A stretch of DNA of 44,471 bases from Seminavis robusta (Eukaryota > Bacillariophyta > Bacillariophyceae > Naviculales > Naviculaceae), in NCBI GenBank assembly GCA_903772945.1, contig CAICTM010000873.1:1-44471 (forward strand). The letters run 5' to 3'. The first letter of the stretch is position 1. Each line of letters starts with the position of its first letter. Shown piece by piece: positions 9,988-18,946 of this stretch. The notes beneath the pieces were generated by a model. That model was not told the DNA's origin. It saw nothing but the letters and a program-made list of their open reading frames with translations, and made no database searches. The translations under genes and the position numbers were made by a program.

Positions 9988-12900
9988 TCACCGACAAATG
10001 ACATTGTCTAGCCAAGCATCTAGATCAGCCTCATCCCCTTCACCAAATTGGCGAGCGTCAATGCCGCAACCATCGTCAACTGATTTGCTGGCCATGGCGG
10101 TTTCCAACCATCTGTCCAAGTCTTCCTCATCCTCGATTGTTGGCCTCCTCTTCTTCTTTCCGCCAAACAACGACGGACGTCCTCCTGTTTTCGTTTTCTT
10201 CCCGTGAACGCCAACGGGTGAATATCGATCCTTGCCCAGTACCTTGTTCATGGTGGCATACGCAGATCGAATTGTACTGGCATTCACATTGGCCGGAGCT
10301 TGCACCACCACTGAAGAGGGCGCCTCGTGGTGAATGGGGTGATGGTGACCACCCAACGCTCTAATGTCCATAAAGTATGACTCGGCTCCCTTCTCGACAA
10401 TATAAGAATGCTGCTCTGCGATCCCCATACCCAACAAAGACTGATCCGTTCCCTTCGAGGGAATGGATTGGCCCTCTCGTTCCTCTGCTCTTGAACCTCC
10501 CATACTCTCGTTGTTGGCCTCGTAATCGTCCATTCTAGGATGATATTTGTCGTTCGCCTGATGCTGGTGGTGGTGGTGGTTGTGATGATAGCCATCATTG
10601 CGCTTCGTGGACTCCCCGAAAGTCGAAGTTTCTTCTTCGTAGCTGAGCGGTGCGTCGAGATCATACGCCATAGCCTTCGCCGCCTTGTTGCCTTTGGTGG
10701 TTCTGTAGTTCCCAACGGATCTGATGCCACTTTCAAGGGTGCTGGTGTCCTCTTCATCCTGGTCGTATTCTTGGGCTTCGTCTGGCCCTTCGTCAAAGCG
10801 AGGATTTTGCCCTCTTTGAGAGGGGTCTCTTGGAGCTCTAGTCGGTCTCCCCACGGGCTCTATCCTTTGGGGTCTGGACTCATCTTCTTCGAAATCGCGT
10901 GGATCAATCGGTCTTTCGTACTTGTCATGATGGACACCGCTACTAGGCCCAATAGGCCTCCCCTCACTCGAGTTCAACGAAGAAGTGTCGTATTGATTTC
11001 GATCATCTCTGAAGGAATCCTCCAAAGGGTTCTTACCGTGTCTTGGGATTCGAGGGACATCTCTTGATTTGCTCCTACTACTAGCCCTATAAGGAATGTC
11101 GACTTTTCCTCGTGTCGAGGCGTCCTGCCGAGTTCTTCCTCTGTCTTTACGAATATCGTGGGACGGTAGGGACTCCTCAAATTCATCTGGGGCGGCTCTC
11201 GTGTCAATCTCAATGGACCTGCTTCGTCTGCTCGAAGATCTGTATTCCTCAGCATTGCTTCCAATTTCACGTTGACGAGACTCCTTAGATTTGCCGCGTT
11301 TGTGGTCGGTGCTGATGGGATGTTTTCGTCTTTCGACCGACCCACTTCTGTTTGTCGAAGGTGTCAACGGGGTCACATTGCTAATGCTGACTCCCCGAGT
11401 GCCCTCATCGGATGCATAACCCATACCTTCGACTTCATACTTCTCCGAGTCATGAGATCTGCTGCCTTTAATGGTAATCTCTCTGTATTCAGAATTATTT
11501 TCAGTGTGCGGCGGCCTCCTGTCACCGTCAAACATTCTGTTCCGACTTCTTGACAAGGATCTATCATTTCTTTTTGGATCGCTTGGTTTTCTTTTTGGTG
11601 AGTCTCTTGCAACGCGTTGAGCGATTCTTTCATCGTTGCTAGACTTGCTGTCAGAAGAATGGCGATCGCTCTCACCCCTAGCCCCAGTTGATGCCTGGTC
11701 ATAGAGACTCCGGCGACTTGAAGGTGGAAGGAACGGAGGTTCGCTTCCATTATTTACAGGCGAGGGCGAACGTAGAACTTTCGAGCTCTGCACTCGGCTA
11801 TTGTTCGATGACGATCGACTTCTTTCACGACTTTCCGCCTTGGATGACTGCTGCCGACTTGTACGAGTATGGTGGCTGGGTCGGCTGTGTCGGCTGTCGG
11901 GCTGATGGCCAATCTTTTGACGAATTAGATCTGCTCTCGTTCCAAGGGGCTGTTTCCCTCTGGATTGAGCCGAGGACTTCCCTGAATCGAACCGACTTTT
12001 TGGATTAGACCCCGAGAAACTCGAGTCCTCCCCGTTTTCTGTTACCGTGTATGTCATCAAGACGTCACTGGGGCTGGGACTTGGTTCGCGCCGCATGGCA
12101 TGTCCGGGCTTGCTCTTGCTTGGTAGTGAAATTGCTTCACTGATTTTAAGACTGGGAAAGGACATGTCCTCCCCTGCTGCAGAGGTGCCCAGAGAGACCC
12201 CAATCGTAGACGGGCTTATCATTTCTCCAAGCTCCACTGTTGGCACGTCTTCTGAATCTGCGGAAAGGCCAAACGTAGGAGAGAGCGGATCCCTCTCGTT
12301 GGTGTTGCGCACGCCTACATTCCTGTGGAGAGGAGTCGCCGCATTTGGTACAACTGCCCCATGATGGCGGTGACGCTCTGCACCCTCCGATTTGTAAGAT
12401 TCTGTTGCTAATCCTGGGATGGACATTCCGTGAAGAGGCGTTGGATTCGCACTAATGTCTGGGGATTCCGGGTACTCTTCGTACTCTTGGTACTCCTGCA
12501 TTCTCTCTTCCTCGGGATCTTGCGATTTTTGCTTATAATTGAAATCGGCTTCTCTCCTGAAGCCCGTTTCAAGGGGACTCAGAGCCAAATTTCTGCTGTT
12601 CCTGGTACTGGGATCCTTTTTGGGTTTTCTGCTGGCAGGAGGAGAAACAGACTCCGCAACGTGTTGTCTTTGGTTATCAGTGTACGGATCTAGAGCTGGC
12701 TCCTTTCGATGAAGGTACGATTCCACGCTTGGTTCTCTTGGACGAGGGGATGGGTACGAGCCCACACTTGGTTCCCTTTGTTCAGGCGGTGCGTACGATT
12801 CCAGTGGTTCCATTTGTGGAGGCGACGGATAGTGCGACTCTACGCTTGGTTCTCTCTGATGCGTAGATGTGTATGACTCCACAATATGTCCCGTTTTGTG

Positions 12901-14880
12901 AAGCGATGGGTACGGCGAGCCCACGCTTGGTTCTCTTTGCAGTGGAGGAGACGGGTATGACGATTCCACGCTTGGTTCTCTTTGATGCATAGAATCGAAA
13001 GGTTCCGCGATTGCTTCCTTGAGGTGAGTGGGCATGTACGAGTGAGCAGTTTCTTCATCCTTTTGATGAGAAGGTTTGATCCCCTCTGTCAGTGTTTCCT
13101 GAGGACGGGTGGGTGGTTCTCTCTTGGCTTCCCTACGAGAAGCATATGATTCAAGATCGCTTGTATCACTGCCTTGTGGAGAAGTGATCGTTGACTTTGG
13201 CCCCAATGATCTTGACGAGCTGCTGGATACGGACAATGCCGAAGTCTTGCTTTGCTTGGTTTGGCTTGTCGGTTTTTGTAGTAACCCAAAACTGCTGGAG
13301 TTTGGAGCCACAACTGGTTGGTAGCTTGTTGTGAACCCCGACGAGTATGATAGTTTGGAGAAGGACTGCTGCAACGAATCATAGTCGTCCCCATAGACCT
13401 TTCTCCCCTGGCGAACAGCAATCGCCTTTCGAACAATCTGTTCCTTTTCCCCCCGGGGCGTCTTGGAAAGTATCTCCAACGTCGCAGCCAAGTGTTCGGG
13501 TATCTGAAGCCTGCTGGCCCTGTCCAGAAAGGATAGTGCCTCCGACACGGCCCGTACATCTATTGTTACCCCCTGGCGATGATGATGACCCCCAAATGAA
13601 GCTTCCCCCGTCACATTTTGTAGAATCATACTGGCAACAGAGGCATCAGATGATGGTGCATTTCGTCTAACCGTGATTGTCTTGCGAAGATCATACAAGC
13701 TTTCTTCTTCGTCATCCAACTGATGCAACAATTGCTGATGCCGCTGCCACCGACCCCGTCTCAGCTTGGGTGCTAGCAACGACCTTCGTTCCTCTTTTCT
13801 TTCCTCCTTTTGCTGTTCCCTCTGTCGCATCTCTTCCTGCTGCTGTCGCTGTGTCTCCAAGTGCCGCTTGATCCCGTCTTGTTGTTCGCTTTGCTGTTGT
13901 TGGTATTGTCGTTCTAGCATTTGCTGCTGTTCCCGAAGTTGTTTCTGCTGCATTTGGTACTGGTGCCTTTGCTGGTGATGTAGCTTTTGATTTCGTATCT
14001 GCTGTTGCTGTCTCATGCTTCGCACATGCTCTTGTTGCATCAGTTGTTCCTGTTGCAGTTGTAGCTGATGTTGCTGCCACCTGAGTTGCTCCTGCTGTCT
14101 TAGCTGCTCTTGCCTCAGTTGTAGTTGTTGCTGTTCGTGTTCGTACTTTTGCCGCTCCAGCTGTTTCTGCAACTTGTGGTTTTCAAGTGCAGTTTGTCGA
14201 CTTAATGCTGCCACCTCCATGCTGTCGTCTGATCCTTCACCGACATTGGTAGGAATGCTGTCATTCTGATCATGGATGTTGCCTACCCCCAATTCCATCG
14301 TTTCACCCTTTATTGTGTTGGGTGTATAGATTGGTAGCTGTTGTTGTGGCTGTTGCTTCTGAGCTTGGTTGTCATTGGCTGCGTTGGAACGAAACTGTCG
14401 TTCCTCTGGCCGGTTTGGATACCCCTCACGGTGTGGCTTCTTTGATTGCGCCTGAGGCGGCGGCTGCCTAATTGGTTGCGGCGACCGATGCCTTGGTGGC
14501 GACTGCTGTCTTATGGGGGACTGATTTCTTATTGGCGAATGATGTCTAGGGTATCCCTGCTGCTGTGGCTGCTGCTGATATCCCTGCTGCTGTTGCTGAT
14601 ATCCCTGCTGCTGCTGTTGTTGCTGCTGAGGTTGATAACCATCATTGTAAGCGGTCTGCAAATGTTGCTGCTGTTGTTGCTGCTGCTGATACCTTTGCTG
14701 GACATGCTTCATAGCAGATGATGATGGTGGCGTTGGCGTTGGTGGTGCCTGTGGTGGTATCGATGATTCATCGAACGAAGAAGTCCAAGACATGGAATCA
14801 CCAACCCCACCATTGTTGCGTCCATGATTCTTCTTGAACCGTTGCTTCGATCGGTTCAGCAGGTACTGCGACCTACCCAT
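9988..14880 (-). CDS. Giant glutamine-rich, mostly disordered protein (1630 residues)
   Basis: One uninterrupted exon. The N-terminal third (residues about 55-370) is Q-rich: PQQQQQGYQ repeats, then a long Q/E/R/L coiled-coil stretch. An ordered island of roughly 60 residues near 440-510 (AVSEALSFLDRASRLQIPEH, then LSKTPRGEKEQIVRKAIAVR) is the only part that looks folded. Residues about 630-730 carry degenerate REPSVES-type repeats. The remainder is S/R/D/P-rich with many basic-serine stretches like RS-rich or scaffold proteins. The C-terminal end has two copies of a DLDxWL motif (EDLDRWLETAM and ADLDAWLDNVI). There is no signal peptide, transmembrane helix or catalytic domain. A scaffold or condensate-forming role is possible but not shown. 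The ATG at 14880 is the first in frame. Confidence 0.8.
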   Translation of the reverse strand: MGRSQYLLNRSKQRFKKNHGRNNGGVGDSMSWTSSFDESSIPPQAPPTPTPPSSSAMKHVQQRYQQQQQQQQHLQTAYNDGYQPQQQQQQQQGYQQQQQGYQQQPQQQGYPRHHSPIRNQSPIRQQSPPRHRSPQPIRQPPPQAQSKKPHREGYPNRPEERQFRSNAANDNQAQKQQPQQQLPIYTPNTIKGETMELGVGNIHDQNDSIPTNVGEGSDDSMEVAALSRQTALENHKLQKQLERQKYEHEQQQLQLRQEQLRQQEQLRWQQHQLQLQQEQLMQQEHVRSMRQQQQIRNQKLHHQQRHQYQMQQKQLREQQQMLERQYQQQQSEQQDGIKRHLETQRQQQEEMRQREQQKEERKEERRSLLAPKLRRGRWQRHQQLLHQLDDEEESLYDLRKTITVRRNAPSSDASVASMILQNVTGEASFGGHHHRQGVTIDVRAVSEALSFLDRASRLQIPEHLAATLEILSKTPRGEKEQIVRKAIAVRQGRKVYGDDYDSLQQSFSKLSYSSGFTTSYQPVVAPNSSSFGLLQKPTSQTKQSKTSALSVSSSSSRSLGPKSTITSPQGSDTSDLESYASRREAKREPPTRPQETLTEGIKPSHQKDEETAHSYMPTHLKEAIAEPFDSMHQREPSVESSYPSPPLQREPSVGSPYPSLHKTGHIVESYTSTHQREPSVESHYPSPPQMEPLESYAPPEQREPSVGSYPSPRPREPSVESYLHRKEPALDPYTDNQRQHVAESVSPPASRKPKKDPSTRNSRNLALSPLETGFRREADFNYKQKSQDPEEERMQEYQEYEEYPESPDISANPTPLHGMSIPGLATESYKSEGAERHRHHGAVVPNAATPLHRNVGVRNTNERDPLSPTFGLSADSEDVPTVELGEMISPSTIGVSLGTSAAGEDMSFPSLKISEAISLPSKSKPGHAMRREPSPSPSDVLMTYTVTENGEDSSFSGSNPKSRFDSGKSSAQSRGKQPLGTRADLIRQKIGHQPDSRHSRPSHHTRTSRQQSSKAESRERSRSSSNNSRVQSSKVLRSPSPVNNGSEPPFLPPSSRRSLYDQASTGARGESDRHSSDSKSSNDERIAQRVARDSPKRKPSDPKRNDRSLSRSRNRMFDGDRRPPHTENNSEYREITIKGSRSHDSEKYEVEGMGYASDEGTRGVSISNVTPLTPSTNRSGSVERRKHPISTDHKRGKSKESRQREIGSNAEEYRSSSRRSRSIEIDTRAAPDEFEESLPSHDIRKDRGRTRQDASTRGKVDIPYRASSRSKSRDVPRIPRHGKNPLEDSFRDDRNQYDTSSLNSSEGRPIGPSSGVHHDKYERPIDPRDFEEDESRPQRIEPVGRPTRAPRDPSQRGQNPRFDEGPDEAQEYDQDEEDTSTLESGIRSVGNYRTTKGNKAAKAMAYDLDAPLSYEEETSTFGESTKRNDGYHHNHHHHQHQANDKYHPRMDDYEANNESMGGSRAEEREGQSIPSKGTDQSLLGMGIAEQHSYIVEKGAESYFMDIRALGGHHHPIHHEAPSSVVVQAPANVNASTIRSAYATMNKVLGKDRYSPVGVHGKKTKTGGRPSLFGGKKKRRPTIEDEEDLDRWLETAMASKSVDDGCGIDARQFGEGDEADLDAWLDNVICR
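12700..13000 (-). repeat. Degenerate in-frame repeats encoding REPSVES/YPSP units
   Basis: At least six units of roughly 13-17 residues, each with a core REPSVES (or REPSVGS) followed by Y-P-S-P. The DNA word that reads TTCCACGCTTGGTTCTC on the plus strand recurs at about 12721, 12841, 12921 and 12967 with small changes. Unit lengths vary, so this is an unstable repeat in a disordered region. The serine flanked by R-E-P is a possible phosphorylation site (inference). Confidence 0.8.
13730..14700 (-). repeat. CAG/CAA-rich polyglutamine region
   Basis: Long stretches of CAG and CAA codons in the sense (minus) direction encode uninterrupted runs of up to 9 Q, with interspersed GYQ, RQ and LRQ units. 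Mixed CAG/CAA use argues that glutamine itself is being kept and the region is not a pure triplet expansion. Confidence 0.8.
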
Positions 14881-15621
14881 CTTAATGGGTGCTCTCCCAA
14901 TCTACTGCGATACTACTATAACTCCCGTCACAGCAGCACGCCTCCTTGTCCATGGCCTGGGTGATACAAAGGCAGAGATGAAGTTGCCTCCAACAAACCA
15001 GATGATGATGTCTAAGTGGCGATGGTTCAATAACCCCCTGGCTTTTGAGCGAGGGAGGACCCATCACCCGGCGTGGTGTCGAGTCATGAGCAAATTTGAC
15101 TCAAGAATGAACTTGCAACAACTGGGACCGGACCTTTATTTTGGCTCATAACCTGTTTGCACCTCCTTTCCTGGGTCCAACCAACCCAATCGTCAACAAG
15201 AACAACAACTTGTTTCTTTCCTCTGCTACCAAGTACCGGTACGGCAACAACATCATCAACAACTGGACCGGCAGCATAAAAAGAACAACACCAGGGATTC
15301 CAACGTGGTCCCCCACCGTAGTACTAACCTGGCCCGACGATGCTTAACTTCGATGAGCAGACGGGAAGCGGTGCTGTCATCGTGGTATGGTCGTTCCTGG
15401 CAACAAAGATGTGAGAATGGGATATAAAAATCAACACCAGGGTTTGGATCCCAACGGTGCATAATTGCCTGTCTCTGATATGGTAAATGGAGATGTTGGC
15501 CTCTGTGGTTGATGGAAGCAGCCAAGTCCAAACATCAAGCCACGCAAGCGCCAACAAGATAAACCGAGGGGCATTGGCGATTTCAGAGTTCCTTTTACAA
15601 AAATACATATTGGGATTCTTA
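14881..15621. other. Intergenic region upstream of the Q-rich gene
   Basis: This interval holds the likely promoter of the gene starting at 14880 and the 3' flank of the RBR gene. TACCGGTA sits at 15234 and an AACAAGAACAACAAC-type run is nearby. No reading frame shows protein features, and there is no continuation of the RBR RING2 domain in the frames I read. Confidence 0.5.
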
Positions 15622-16866
15622 TTACACGTATACGTTTTTATCAAAAGCAGCTTGTTGGAAGGAAAAGTCGAAATCGCAGACAATGCAGGTCATGTGATCG
15701 CAGCCTCCGTCTTTGGTGATAAAGGCGCCACAGGAAGGGCAGTTACAGAACATTGTCCCAATTGCAGCCAGAACCGACAGAATTTCTTCTGCTGGGAGCT
15801 TTCTTGCAGTGAATGATCGGGAACATTGAGTGCATTCGATATTGTAGGTATCGTCCGCGATTGTCTGTCTCTTGGTTCCTCGATAGGGCCGGACGAGATT
15901 GGCACAGGAACAGTGCGGACATTCGTGAACATCCTTGAAAAAGGGGAGGCGCTTCCGTAGAGCTTTGGCTTGGGCTTCCATTTCATAGTGAGTCAGCATC
16001 TCTTCCTTGGTCTCGACAAACTTTTGGACCTGGGCATCCCGCAGGATTCTTTCACAGTCTGGCCAAAAACACTGGAGGGGGTAGTTGGAGATGTTTTGTT
16101 GTGCATTCACAACGTAGTGTCGGCGAAGGCAGTCGTAGCAAGCGAACGGATGGCGGAATTTCTTCATTACTTTCACCAACGGCTTTTCTTCATAACAAAT
16201 GAAGCAGACAGAAGGAGCCTGGTGCAACTCGGCCACACCAGAAACTCGCGTTTCCACCACACCTTCACCAGAAGAGTCGGAAGTGCCCCCATGATAGCCT
16301 TCTCCGTTTTCATCATCTTCCACGTCGACGATGGCATAGTCTGGAGATTCAGAGATCAAGGAAAACATCGACTCATCGTCAAAATGATCGCAGATAGAGA
16401 AGCTGCCAATGCTGCTGGCGGCCAAAACGCTGGCACCCCCAATGCGTTTGAAGTCGCTTACAGCCACAAAGCTTCCTTCTTCGTCTTCGGTGGCATGAAA
16501 GCTCGCATCGCGCACGTTGTTTGCATTGGCAGGAACGGATTCCTCGTTATTCATTTCCTCCTCATGCCCGCCTTCCTCCTCGAAGTAGAAGGCTTCATCG
16601 TCTTCGTTGTACCAGTCAGCAGCGTCGTCTTCGGTTATGCCTTGTAGGCGTCTCAGGGGGCCGGCTTGTGCAAGAGAGAAGTCGTAGCGCCCGCAAGCAA
16701 GGTCTTGGGCTATTTGAGATTGCTCTCCAATGTACGGAGGGAAGTCCTGTTTCTGCCCCTTTTCGATTTTGGCCTGCCTTTGGGACACTGGGACGCTGTG
16801 GCTTCCGCTTCCGCGGGCTCTTTTGCGGCCAGCTCGATGGCAGTGCTTCAAGTATCCTCTGGGCAT
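15622..16866 (-). CDS. RBR (RING-between-RING) E3 ubiquitin ligase, short RING2
   Basis: Single exon, 414 residues. RING1 begins at C221 (CFICYEEKP) and continues with H239, C243, C246, C266 and C271. A between-RING zinc segment has C316/C319 and C345/C348. RING2 reads CPSCGAFITKDGGCDHMTC (C376, C379, then C394/C397), and C389 in GGCDHM matches the position of the catalytic cysteine that forms the ubiquitin thioester in HHARI/parkin-type enzymes. The region before RING1 (80-215) is acidic and disordered. The protein ends 17 residues after C397, so the second zinc-ligand set of RING2 (the usual FCW..C part) is missing. Either a 3' exon was missed (a GTATAC donor lies just before the stop) or the domain is truncated. 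Substrates are unknown. The ATG at 16866 is supported by a full reading frame. Confidence 0.85.
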   Translation of the reverse strand: MPRGYLKHCHRAGRKRARGSGSHSVPVSQRQAKIEKGQKQDFPPYIGEQSQIAQDLACGRYDFSLAQAGPLRRLQGITEDDAADWYNEDDEAFYFEEEGGHEEEMNNEESVPANANNVRDASFHATEDEEGSFVAVSDFKRIGGASVLAASSIGSFSICDHFDDESMFSLISESPDYAIVDVEDDENGEGYHGGTSDSSGEGVVETRVSGVAELHQAPSVCFICYEEKPLVKVMKKFRHPFACYDCLRRHYVVNAQQNISNYPLQCFWPDCERILRDAQVQKFVETKEEMLTHYEMEAQAKALRKRLPFFKDVHECPHCSCANLVRPYRGTKRQTIADDTYNIECTQCSRSFTARKLPAEEILSVLAAIGTMFCNCPSCGAFITKDGGCDHMTCIVCDFDFSFQQAAFDKNVYV

Positions 16867-17474
16867 CTTTAGACCGACTTTTAAACCGCTGCAATACTTC
16901 TATTAATAAACCTCGGGGTATGGCGGCTTGTGCCTCTTCTTCTTCGGTTGTTTTTTTGGTGATGGGGGCCCCCACCCAGCCTCATTTTTGCAAACGTGGA
17001 TACGAATGATCCACTGCAGTGAGCCGCCCTTGCAAAAAAAAAGGTTGTGGTTCCGATACCGGTAGCACTGGCACGAGCGCCGAACAAGCAGCATTCTCAA
17101 AGAGCGCACGTTTGCGTTCAAGCACTCTTGCGTGGCTTCTTGGAGGTTCTGGTACGGGTGTGTGATACGCCCTGCTAGCCAGACGCTGCTCTCGTGAATT
17201 TCGTTGCTGCCTCGTGGATGGGAGGTGCCGCTAGCTGAAGATATGTCTGAAGAGAGTGGCTGAATCACAATCGAATCGTGGAGCTCTGCCTTTCTCCTTT
17301 CTCAACATCTGCTATGGCCTGTGTTGTTGTTTTCACACGCCCGCTTCTTTTTTAATAGTTTTCTGCTAAAGATCTATGAGCTCTATTGTCTATTCTTTGT
17401 TCTTCTTTGATGTACATCGTCTCTGTCTTTCCCCTCCATTTGAGTCCTTGATCTCTTGTCTTCACTTCATCAGT
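16867..17474. other. Intergenic region between two minus-strand genes
   Basis: It contains the likely promoter of the RBR ligase (right of 16866) and the 3' flank of the TULIP-like gene. A G/C-run lies near 16960, an A-run at 17033 and TACCGGTA at 17057. I see no gene. Confidence 0.5.
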
Positions 17475-18469
17475 TCAAAGTGTGAAAGCCCCAGAATTTA
17501 TCACCATGGGAAGGAAACTATTGGCAAAGTCATTGATCAAGGACAGGGAAAAGTCCTTGGGAGTTCCTTCCAGCGCTTCATCCACAAATGACTCGATAGA
17601 GTCTGTGATATCAGCATTGATTTCAACATCGCCATTTGATGAGGCAACAGTTGTGACAATAGCTGTGTCTCCACTGAGAGTTGCTTCCGATGTGTCAAAT
17701 GAAAAGTCTTTGACCTCAAAGTCAGTAATCTTGGTCTGTCCAGTGTACTTGGAGAAACCGTCAATGTCCAGATTGAAGGTTGTTTTGACACCAGCGATCT
17801 CCACAATGCCAGTCATGGATGTATCAACCGACATACCACAGTCCGTGGATGCTAGTGTATAGGTACTGTTAACTTGTAGCTTTTCAATGTTGGCCTGAAT
17901 TTCAAAGTTTCCTCCCTCCCCTTTAATCTTGAAGTTGGTCGCCTTGAAGGTTGGTGGAGTTTCCATGGTCATACTGTTGAATGTGACACTGCTAAGTCCA
18001 GTAATTTCATTGATGGATATGGAAACAGCACTCGTACCATCGGTGCATTCACCAAGCATTGCACATGTGTGAGTGTTGTGCCCACTGAAAGGAATAAAGG
18101 GATCCATGTGATCCCCAAGCTCTTCAATAAAGGCACCGCCAAGTTTATTGGTGAGTGCGGGCATGAGTTTTTGAAAAACTGATTCCATTGCATTACCAAC
18201 TGAATCCCTAGCACCATTTACTGCTTCTCCAACTGCATCAACGATGCCACCAGCATCTCCAACTGCATTATCAACTGCATCTCCGACTGGTTCAACAATC
18301 CCACCAGCATTATCAACTGCATTATCAACTGCATCTCCAACTGCATTAACCATGTTACCAAAGAAAAGCCCACGCTGTCCATTGCTGAGGTGGTGCTACG
18401 GAGCCTTCCATGGGCAGGAACAAACGCCATGGATGCAAGGAGTAGGAGTGAAGCAGAAAAAACTTTCAT
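17475..18469 (-). CDS. Secreted protein with amphipathic repeats and a possible TULIP/JHBP-like domain; frame break near the N-terminus
   Basis: The ATG at 18469 opens a clear signal peptide (MKVFSASLLLLASMAFVPAH). About 20-30 residues on (18380-18402) the frame is lost; one base appears to be missing, and the protein resumes in another frame as SNGQRGLFFGNMVNAVGD and runs to 17475. After the break there are repeated VGDAVDNAV/AGGIVDAVG units, an amphipathic helix array of about 55 residues. Then follows a domain of about 200 residues beginning ALTNKLGGAFIEELGDHMDP, with beta-rich alternation and the phrases ITGLSSVTFNSM and ITDFEVKDFSF. This order of an N-terminal helix, long curved beta strands and a C-terminal helix ending in ANSFLPMVI resembles the lipid-binding TULIP superfamily (JHBP/takeout type); that is inference from pattern. 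The coding length is not divisible by three, in line with a one-base gap. Confidence 0.65.
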
Positions 18470-18946
18470 CTTGTTGGTTGACTTTGGATTTAAAGGGAAT
18501 GTGAAGAGGTTTTTGTTTGTGGCTAGCTAGCTTTGTATCTTTTGGATTAGTGATTTGTGAGATCAAGATGATCAGCAATCTTGCTGGCCAGAATTTCCCG
18601 GAAACAGCTTACCTTTTGGGCTTCATCTCCAGAGTGGCGAGTTCCTCTCGTGCGTGCGCTGCAGGTTCGCCGCTGGTCCTCACTTTCATCTTTCTTGGAT
18701 TGACGGACTTGCGCAGTCTGATTGCTTAGACTGGCCTCACTCATCCGATTTCAAGAATGCGTGCGCAACTGGGACCGAACCGGGATGAGGCCAGGTCGAC
18801 ATCTCAAATTTAAAACATCAGCGTCCTTCCAAAAGATACTGTAAATCACAGAAGATCCTGAAAGAAACACGTCAATGCCCTGGTGCTCTCATGCATATCC
18901 ATTCCAACTTGTGATACGACTGTACAAACCAGTCCAAGAGCCAGAG
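18470..18946. promoter_or_regulatory. Shared divergent promoter region of the TULIP-like and NiSOD genes
   Basis: The two start codons (18469 on minus, 18947 on plus) are less than 480 bases apart and read away from each other, so one region must supply both promoters. A GGCTAGCTAGC run lies near 18520. No TATA box is obvious. Co-regulation is possible but not shown. Confidence 0.45.

Noticed and set aside
15141..15347. Plus-strand frame over the promoter of the Q-rich gene
   Set aside because: Asn/Thr-rich low complexity from AAC repeats; no coding evidence.
18385..18430. 41-base GT..AG interval (GTTTGT to CTCAG) that would restore the frame of the TULIP-like gene
   Set aside because: It is shorter than any other intron in the window (62 bases or more) and would remove the signal-peptide cleavage region. 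A one-base gap is the simpler explanation, but cDNA could revive this idea.
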